A DNA stretch of 11,648 nt from 66-474 sp036568625 (lineage in GTDB: Bacteria > Pseudomonadota > Gammaproteobacteria > Xanthomonadales > Rhodanobacteraceae): assembly GCA_036568625.1 (NCBI GenBank), contig DATCSF010000172.1, positions 1 to 11,648 on the forward strand, given 5' to 3'. Shown in pieces: positions 7,558 through 11,648 of the stretch. The first letter of the stretch is position 1; each line of letters starts with the position of its first letter. The translations under genes and the position numbers were made by a program. Below the pieces are notes generated by a model. That model was given only the letters and a program-made list of their open reading frames with translations, did no database searches and was not told the origin of the DNA.

Positions 7558-8747
7558 CACCGATTGATCTCGGCCCAAAGGTTCGAACTCATGCCGTACA
7601 GCTTGATGAAGCCCTCCGCTTCGACCGCGCCCCAATCCGCGGCTTGCGCATAGGTCGCGCCCTTGGCACTCAGGATGTGCCGTGACGCGACCGCTACCGC
7701 ATCGACCTTGCCGCCGTGCGTTTCCAGCATGACGTCGCCTTCGACGCAGCGCTGGCTGGATGCCAGGAATACTTCAAGGTCGGTCTTCAACGGATCGTGG
7801 AAGAACCCTTCGTAAACCAGTTCCACCCACTTGCGCGCGACTTCCGGCTTGAAACGGTTCTGCTGCTTGCTCAACACCGCCTCTTCCAGCGCGCGATGCG
7901 CCGTCAGCAACGCAACCAGACCCGGCGCCTCGTAAACGATGCGGCCCTTCAGCCCGATGGTGGTATCGCCGGTATAAAGCCCGCGTCCGACGCCGTACTG
8001 CGCGAAAAGTTGATTCAACTTCGCCAGCAGCATGTGTCCGGCCATGCGCTCGCCGTTCAGCCCCCGCGCTTCGCCGCCAACGAAGCCGATCTTCACCCGC
8101 AGCGGTTCGGATGGCCATTCGGCACGCGGCCTGCACCAACCGCGGGCGCCGTCTTCAGGCGCCTGCCAACGATCGATTTCGCCTCCCGACAGGGTCACGC
8201 CCAAAAGGTTTTCGTTGATCGTGTAGGCCTGCTGCTTGGTGCGAACGTCGAAGCCGCGTTGCTTCAGGTATTCCTGCTCGTACGCGCGCACCGCGGTGTG
8301 TTCCTTCTGGATTTCGCGGATCGGCGCAACGATCTCGAAATCGCCCAGCGCCGTCACCGTGAGGTCGAACCGAACCTGGTCGTTGCCCATGCCGGTGCAG
8401 CCGTGCGCGATCGCCCGCGTGCCAAGCTCCGCCGCGCGCTTGATCGCCGCTTCGACAATCAGGTAGCGGTCGGAAACCAGCAATGGGTATTGACCTTGGT
8501 AACCCTCGCCCGCCCACACGAACGGCTTGACGAAGTGTTCCCATAACGCAGGCCCGCCATCGACGGTGACGTGCGAAGCGACGCCCAGCTCTTTCGCGCG
8601 TGCCTCGATGTACGCACGCTCGTCTGCGCCCACGCCGCCGGTATCGGCGAACACGGTATGCACGCGCCAACCACGCTCCGACAGGTACGGCACGCAGAAG
8701 CTGGTGTCGAGACCACCGGAAAAGGCGAGAACGATGTCCTTGCTCAT
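7557..8747 (-). CDS. argG: Argininosuccinate synthase
   Basis: Condenses citrulline and aspartate with ATP to form argininosuccinate, the penultimate step of arginine synthesis, in the cytoplasm. The 396-residue product starts with the N-type ATP pyrophosphatase P-loop LAFSGGLDTS (7-16) and has HGCTGMGNDQVRF (115-127), the conserved citrulline/aspartate-binding segment. Further family regions are PIREIQKEH (142-150), NENLLG (178-183) and YTGDTTIGLKGR (258-269). Length matches the family. The ATG at 8747 has AGGA 10 bases upstream, partly within the 21-base gap after the OsmC gene. Its stop overlaps the argE' start. Citrulline is supplied by the neighbouring deacetylase and the product goes to ArgH, encoded further along the same operon. 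Confidence 0.97.
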   Translation of the reverse strand: MSKDIVLAFSGGLDTSFCVPYLSERGWRVHTVFADTGGVGADERAYIEARAKELGVASHVTVDGGPALWEHFVKPFVWAGEGYQGQYPLLVSDRYLIVEAAIKRAAELGTRAIAHGCTGMGNDQVRFDLTVTALGDFEIVAPIREIQKEHTAVRAYEQEYLKQRGFDVRTKQQAYTINENLLGVTLSGGEIDRWQAPEDGARGWCRPRAEWPSEPLRVKIGFVGGEARGLNGERMAGHMLLAKLNQLFAQYGVGRGLYTGDTTIGLKGRIVYEAPGLVALLTAHRALEEAVLSKQQNRFKPEVARKWVELVYEGFFHDPLKTDLEVFLASSQRCVEGDVMLETHGGKVDAVAVASRHILSAKGATYAQAADWGAVEAEGFIKLYGMSSNLWAEINR

Positions 8748-8768
8748 GATGTTGATGTCCTGCGAAGG

Positions 8769-9245
8769 TCAGGTGTTTTCGAAGACGATGCGCGGCTCGC
8801 AGCGCACGGGGAAGTTGACGGACGCGGCGATGAAGCAACCGTGATGCGCGTCCTCGTGCGCGGCCGCGGCTTTCGCTGAATCACTGGCCGCGGTAATCGT
8901 CACCACAGGCCGCAGTACCACTTCAGTGAAATGGCCACCGTTTCCTTCAGTGACCATCGTCCCTTCGGCGGTGTCGGTGTAAGCAGTCACCACCACGCCC
9001 GCAAGCGTGGCCACGTGCAAATAGGCCAGCATGTGGCAGGTGGACAGGGCAGCCACCAGCATCTCTTCGGGATTGTGCTTGGTGGCATCGCCGCGAAACA
9101 TCGGATCGGATGAACCCGCGATGTCCGGTTTGCCTTCGATGCGGATCACATGCTCACGGCCGTAATTGCGGTAGCCGTCTGTGCCGGTGCCACGATTACC
9201 GGTCCATTCGACGTCCGCGCGGTAGCGGTGCGGGTGGCCTGTCAT
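8769..9245 (-). CDS. OsmC/Ohr-family thiol peroxidase-like protein
   Basis: Members of this family reduce organic or fatty-acid hydroperoxides with a pair of Cys residues. The 158-residue product has the family layout: RGDATKHNPEEMLVAALSTC with the peroxidatic Cys at 70, and HHGCFIAASVNFPV with the second Cys at 137. Length fits, and there is no signal peptide, so it is cytoplasmic. A third Cys lies at 149. The closer match is the YhfA/OsmC-like branch rather than Ohr, but I cannot settle the subfamily by eye. The start ATG overlaps the argF' stop by four bases (ATGA) and has GGAG 8 bases upstream. The gene sits between argF' and argG, 21 bases from the latter, so it is co-transcribed with the arginine genes although it has no known role in the pathway. 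Confidence 0.93.
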   Translation of the reverse strand: MTGHPHRYRADVEWTGNRGTGTDGYRNYGREHVIRIEGKPDIAGSSDPMFRGDATKHNPEEMLVAALSTCHMLAYLHVATLAGVVVTAYTDTAEGTMVTEGNGGHFTEVVLRPVVTITAASDSAKAAAAHEDAHHGCFIAASVNFPVRCEPRIVFENT

Positions 9246-10267
9246 GTCGATGTCTCCGTCTTGGATTGGGCAGCAAGGGTCGCCATCACCGCCTTCTGCA
9301 CGTGCAGGCGGTTCTCGGCCTCGTCGATCGCGATGCAGTACGGCGCATCCATCACGGCATCGGTGGCCTTGACGTTGCGGCGCAGCGGCAAGCAGTGGCT
9401 GAACACCGCGTCGTGGGTCAACGCCATCTTGGCTTCGTCGACGATGAAGTGCTTGTGCGCTTCGCGGATCGGTTTTTCCTCGTCCCAGTGGCCGAAGAAT
9501 GGCAGCGCACCCCAGCTTTTCGCGTACACCACATCGGCGCCACGATAGGCGTCTTCGATATCGTGCGTCACCCGCAGCGAGCCGCCGTTTTCACGCACAT
9601 TCTGCGCGCCGAACGCCATGTAGCGCTCGTCCAGCACATAGTCGGGTGTCGGGCACAACAGCGTCACGTCCATGCCCATCTTCGTCGCGATCAACAGCGC
9701 GGAATTGGCCACCGCAGTGTTCAGCGGCTTGGGATGGTAGGTCCAGGTCAACACGTATTTCCTGCCGCGCAATTCGCCCAGGCGTTCTTTCAGGGCCAGC
9801 GCGTGCGCGAGTTCCTGGCACGGGTGCGTGATCGTTTCCATGTTGATGACCGGCACCCTGGCGTATTCCGCGAACGCCTTGATCACGCGGTCCTCGCGAT
9901 CGACGGACCAGTCCCTGAACTTCGGAAACGCGCGCACCGCGATCAAGTCCACGTAGCGCGACAGCACCCGCGCGACTTCCGCGACGTGTTCTTCGGCCTC
10001 GCCGTCCATCACCGTGCCGATGTCGAACTCGACCGGCCACGCATCCTTGCCGGGCGACAGCACCACTGCATGGCCGCCCAACTGGAACGCACCCAACTCG
10101 AAGCTGGTGCGCGTGCGCATCGACGGATTGAAGAACAGCAGCGCGATCGACTTGCCGACAAGCTGCGTGCCTGCCGGCGAATGCTTGAAGGCAGCGGCCT
10201 GCTCCAGCAACGCATCGATCTCGGCACGGCTCCAGTCCTGGGTGGTGATGAAATGACGCAGGTTCAT
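9242..10267 (-). CDS. argF': N-acetyl-L-ornithine carbamoyltransferase (AOTCase)
   Basis: Transfers the carbamoyl group from carbamoyl phosphate to N-acetylornithine, giving N-acetylcitrulline. The 341-residue product is close to my memory of Xanthomonas campestris AOTCase. It has the carbamoyl-phosphate motif NPSMRTRTSFELGAF (47-61), HPCQELAHAL (148-157), TWTYHPKPLNTAVANSAL (174-191) and HCLPLRRNVKATD (291-303). Glu92, in VMDGEAEEH, is at the position that in the Xanthomonas enzyme favours acetylornithine (a Pro there marks the succinylornithine enzyme of Bacteroides). Lys300 aligns with the lysine reported as carboxylated (302 in Xanthomonas). This is not a standard ornithine carbamoyltransferase. 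The ATG at 10267 has a modest GGGA 7 bases upstream. It is the first gene of the operon. Confidence 0.96.
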   Translation of the reverse strand: MNLRHFITTQDWSRAEIDALLEQAAAFKHSPAGTQLVGKSIALLFFNPSMRTRTSFELGAFQLGGHAVVLSPGKDAWPVEFDIGTVMDGEAEEHVAEVARVLSRYVDLIAVRAFPKFRDWSVDREDRVIKAFAEYARVPVINMETITHPCQELAHALALKERLGELRGRKYVLTWTYHPKPLNTAVANSALLIATKMGMDVTLLCPTPDYVLDERYMAFGAQNVRENGGSLRVTHDIEDAYRGADVVYAKSWGALPFFGHWDEEKPIREAHKHFIVDEAKMALTHDAVFSHCLPLRRNVKATDAVMDAPYCIAIDEAENRLHVQKAVMATLAAQSKTETST

Positions 10268-10354
10268 GCAAGTATCCCGATTGCGTTCGGACGGCTGGAC
10301 AGCAGCCAGTCCATGGCCGGTTGATAAGGGTGCTCTGGGCAGGAACAGGAAACG
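10268..10354 (-). promoter_or_regulatory. Leader/promoter region of the arginine operon
   Basis: These 87 bases lie between the terminator hairpin and the argF' start and must hold the operon promoter if transcription does not come through the hairpin. The best pair I can find on the minus strand is TTCCTG (10346-10351) and TATCAA (10321-10326), 19 bases apart; both are poor matches to sigma-70 consensus. No AT-rich palindrome resembling an E. coli ARG box is visible. A 16-codon frame (MDWLLSSRPNAIGILA, 10264-10314) ends in an ATGA overlap with argF' but has no Shine-Dalgarno. An inverted repeat in the same stretch (GGCTG/CAGCC) can form a 5-bp hairpin. Confidence 0.3.
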
Positions 10355-10355
10355 A

Positions 10356-10383
10356 AAAAACCCGGCGCAAGGGCCGGGTTTTT
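10356..10383. terminator. Strong bidirectional intrinsic terminator
   Basis: The arms AAAAACCCGGC (10356-10366) and GCCGGGTTTTT (10373-10383) are perfect complements over 11 bp, with a 6-base loop GCAAGG. T-runs follow the GC core in both orientations (six on the minus strand, five on the plus). The hairpin ends 88 bases upstream of argF' on the minus strand. It would insulate the arginine operon from transcripts coming from the glycine-zipper side, whose last gene stops 358 bases away. If the operon promoter lies beyond the hairpin, it could instead act as an attenuator. No plus-strand gene ends here. Confidence 0.85.
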
Positions 10384-10741
10384 CGTCGTTCGGTACTACA
10401 CCAACGCGCGACTGCCTACCCGGCCGTATGTCGGAGTTCCGGTCGGCGCGCGCGCGAAGTCATCCCCGCGGCCGCGCGGGCGCTGGTAAGGATGATCGCG
10501 TCAGTGGAAACGAATGGAGTCATGTCGAAGGCGGACAACGAACGACGAATACTCGCACACCGGTTGCAAGAGCGCAATAGTCGCTCCGCACCATCCTCCA
10601 GCCACGCGCGAAAAATCGTTGCGACCAAGCCGGCAAGGGCTGCCGATTGAAGCCGCGAATCAGGTCGGGGCAGGCCGCGGCGACCCGAAGGACAAGCCAC
10701 GTGGCCCGGGTGCACAGCGCAGTAGGGCTATTCAGGCGCTC
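10384..10741. other. 358-base stretch with no convincing gene
   Basis: No recognisable protein, tRNA, tmRNA, RNase P or SRP RNA was found on either strand. Two weak frames exist. One is a plus-strand 42-codon Arg/Lys-rich frame (10522-10650, starts MSKADNERRILAHRLQ), with GGAG only 2 bases from its ATG. The other is a minus-strand 99-codon frame with a GTG start (10416-10715) and no family resemblance. Several short perfect hairpins occur: 10465-10480 (CCCGCG/CGCGGG), 10570-10586 (GAGCG/CGCTC) and 10631-10645 (CGGCA/TGCCG). Read on the minus strand the stretch runs into the strong terminator, so it could be the 3' untranslated region of the glycine-zipper transcript or an unannotated small RNA. 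Decayed sequence is equally possible. Confidence 0.4.
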
Positions 10742-11269
10742 CTAATCCGCCGGCGCCACCGTCACCCTCACCCGCAAGCGTTCGCCCGGATCGAAAGGCA
10801 GGCGCGACATGTAAACCTCGCCGCGATAACGGTACTCGACGTCGTAGGCCACGATCTGCTGCGGGGGCGCGTAGTTGTCCACCGGACGGCATACCGTCTG
10901 CTGCGTGGTGTAGGTCTGGTCATGCGCCGCGGACACGCGGTTGCCAATCGCGCCGCCCGCGACCGCCCCGGCCACGGTGGCGGCCTTGCGCCCGTCGCCC
11001 TTGCCGACCGTGTTGCCGAGCACGCCGCCCACGATCGCGCCCAGCACGGTGCCGCCCGTGTGGTTGTTGTCCTGTCGGGTGACCGTCTGCGGATAGCATT
11101 GCTGCGGTGGCGGTTGCGCCACCGCAGCGTACACCGGATCGACCCGCAGCACCTCGGCCCAACCGTAGTGGATGTTCGCCGCCTGCCCGGACGGCGGCGG
11201 CGGGTAATCTTGCGCATTCGCGGCCGCCGCGACGGCCAGCAGAAGCGAACCGATCAGGATCTTGAACAT
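10742..11269 (-). CDS. Exported glycine-zipper (2TM/17-kDa-antigen type) protein
   Basis: An envelope protein of unknown exact role. The 175-residue product starts with a signal peptide (MFKILIGSLLLAVAAAANAQ) with a probable signal peptidase I site after ANA. There is no lipobox Cys, so it is not a typical lipoprotein. A glycine-zipper segment, GGTVLGAIVGGVLGNTVG (72-89) and AATVAGAVAGGAIGNRV (96-112), could insert in or associate with a membrane as a helical hairpin. A charged beta-like C-terminal tail carries YDVEYRYRGEVYMSRLPFDP (142-161), a pattern I associate with Xanthomonadales glycine-zipper proteins. Cys58 and Cys127 could form a disulfide in the periplasm. Start: the ATG at 11269 has GGAG 6 bases upstream; the frame extends to 11569, but that part lacks family features and overlaps cysS. 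It appears monocistronic and is divergent from cysS. Confidence 0.88.
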   Translation of the reverse strand: MFKILIGSLLLAVAAAANAQDYPPPPSGQAANIHYGWAEVLRVDPVYAAVAQPPPQQCYPQTVTRQDNNHTGGTVLGAIVGGVLGNTVGKGDGRKAATVAGAVAGGAIGNRVSAAHDQTYTTQQTVCRPVDNYAPPQQIVAYDVEYRYRGEVYMSRLPFDPGERLRVRVTVAPAD

Positions 11270-11282
11270 GACGCACTCCACC

Positions 11283-11306
11283 GATGACCCGAGCTCGTCG
11301 GTCATC
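11283..11306 (-). promoter_or_regulatory. Hairpin in the 5' leader of the glycine-zipper gene
   Basis: GATGACC (11283-11289) and GGTCATC (11300-11306) form a perfect 7-bp stem with a 10-base loop that itself contains the palindrome CGAGCTCG. On the minus strand it ends a few bases before the GGAG ribosome-binding site of the gene, so a folded leader RNA could affect translation or stability. It could also be a protein-binding operator. No function can be assigned from sequence. Confidence 0.35.
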
Positions 11307-11313
11307 ACGACTT

Positions 11314-11326
11314 GTTCACATTGAAC
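11314..11326. promoter_or_regulatory. Small inverted repeat in the divergent promoter region
   Basis: GTTCA-CAT-TGAAC is a perfect 5-3-5 inverted repeat between the divergently transcribed glycine-zipper and cysS genes, about 45 bases from the former and 42 bases before the cysS -10 element. Its size and placement suit a dimeric regulator's operator, but such a short repeat can arise by chance. Confidence 0.2.
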
Positions 11327-11367
11327 CACCCCGATGCTGAATCCACGCTCAAGCAGCGGACGCAACC

Positions 11368-11376
11368 TGATAAAAT
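11368..11376 (+). promoter_or_regulatory. Extended -10 promoter for cysS
   Basis: TGATAAAAT is an extended -10 element (TG at 11368-11369 and TAAAAT at 11371-11376, five of six bases matching TATAAT). No good TTGACA-like -35 is present at 16-18 bases, which is usual for extended -10 promoters. A start near 11383 would leave a leader of about 30 bases before the cysS ATG. Confidence 0.5.
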
Positions 11377-11412
11377 CGCTTGTTATTTGCCTGATGCCGT
11401 CCCCTGCCGACC

Positions 11413-11648
11413 ATGGCGCTGCGCCTCTACAACTCGCTGACTCGTCGCGTCGAGCCGTTCGCGCCCTCCGATCCGAACCGCGTGACGATGTATCTGTGCG
11501 GCCCGACCGTCTACAGCTACGTGCATATCGGCAACGCGCGCGGGCCGGTGGTGTTCGACGTGCTGGCACGCCTGCTGCGCCGGCAATACCCGGGGTTGGT
11601 GTACGCGCGCAACATCACCGACGTGGACGACAAGATCAACGCAGCGGC
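11413..11648 (+). CDS. cysS: Cysteinyl-tRNA synthetase (5' part, cut by window end)
   Basis: Class I aminoacyl-tRNA synthetase that charges tRNA-Cys with cysteine in the cytoplasm. Only the first 78 codons are in the window. They show the N-terminal Rossmann catalytic fold signatures: LYNSLTRRVEPF (5-16), YLCGPTVY (28-35) with the zinc-ligand Cys at 30, the HIGH-type motif HIGNARG (39-45) and NITDVDDKI (67-75). The ATG at 11413 is the only plausible start, matching the usual CysS N-terminus. No clear Shine-Dalgarno precedes it, which is noteworthy for a housekeeping gene. The frame is open to the end of the window. Confidence 0.97.
   Translation, partial: MALRLYNSLTRRVEPFAPSDPNRVTMYLCGPTVYSYVHIGNARGPVVFDVLARLLRRQYPGLVYARNITDVDDKINAA

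Noticed and set aside
7558..7635. N-terminal extension of argE' into argG
   Set aside because: The extension lies wholly inside the argG coding region and has no M20-like sequence; the ATG at 7557 gives normal length and overlap with the argG stop.
11270..11569. N-terminal extension of the glycine-zipper protein
   Set aside because: It runs antisense through the cysS start and lacks any domain; the ATG at 11269 has a signal peptide and a good ribosome-binding site.
1..11648. CRISPR array, insertion sequence, prophage or att site
   Set aside because: No spaced direct repeats, transposase, integrase, terminal inverted repeats or tRNA gene were seen; the window looks like stable core chromosome.

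Overview
The window reads as chromosomal DNA of a GC-rich gammaproteobacterium of the Xanthomonadales (Lysobacterales), probably Rhodanobacteraceae or a close relative. This placement is inferred from gene content: an acetylornithine-type carbamoyltransferase, an M20 deacetylase of the acetylcitrulline type and a fused N-acetylglutamate kinase/synthase form the arginine pathway described for Xanthomonas. The genus cannot be fixed without a database search.

Layout, left to right. 1-108: non-coding, with a small hairpin that may end the first gene. 109-2496 (minus): secreted GH3 beta-glucosidase (BglX type). 2500-2694: short gap. 2695-10267 (minus): a tight arginine operon transcribed leftward in the order argF' (N-acetylornithine carbamoyltransferase), an OsmC-family thiol peroxidase, argG, argE' (deacetylase), a possible 28-codon ORF, argB (kinase-synthase fusion), argC and argH. 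Most junctions are overlaps (ATGA or TGATG) or gaps under 100 bases. 10268-10741: gene-poor stretch with a strong bidirectional terminator hairpin 88 bases ahead of argF'. 10742-11269 (minus): exported glycine-zipper protein. 11270-11412: divergent promoter region. 11413-11648 (plus): 5' end of cysS, cut by the window edge.

How the genes work together. The ArgB fusion makes and phosphorylates N-acetylglutamate, and ArgC reduces it. An aminotransferase not in this window gives N-acetylornithine. ArgF' carbamoylates that to N-acetylcitrulline, ArgE' removes the acetyl group, and ArgG and ArgH convert citrulline to arginine. argD, carAB and any ArgR gene are absent here, and no ARG-box-like palindrome was seen ahead of argF'.

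The window is mostly well-understood metabolism. The points worth a second look are the OsmC gene inside the operon, short start-coupled ORFs ahead of several arg genes, the terminator/leader arrangement at the operon head, and the unexplained 358-base stretch behind it.
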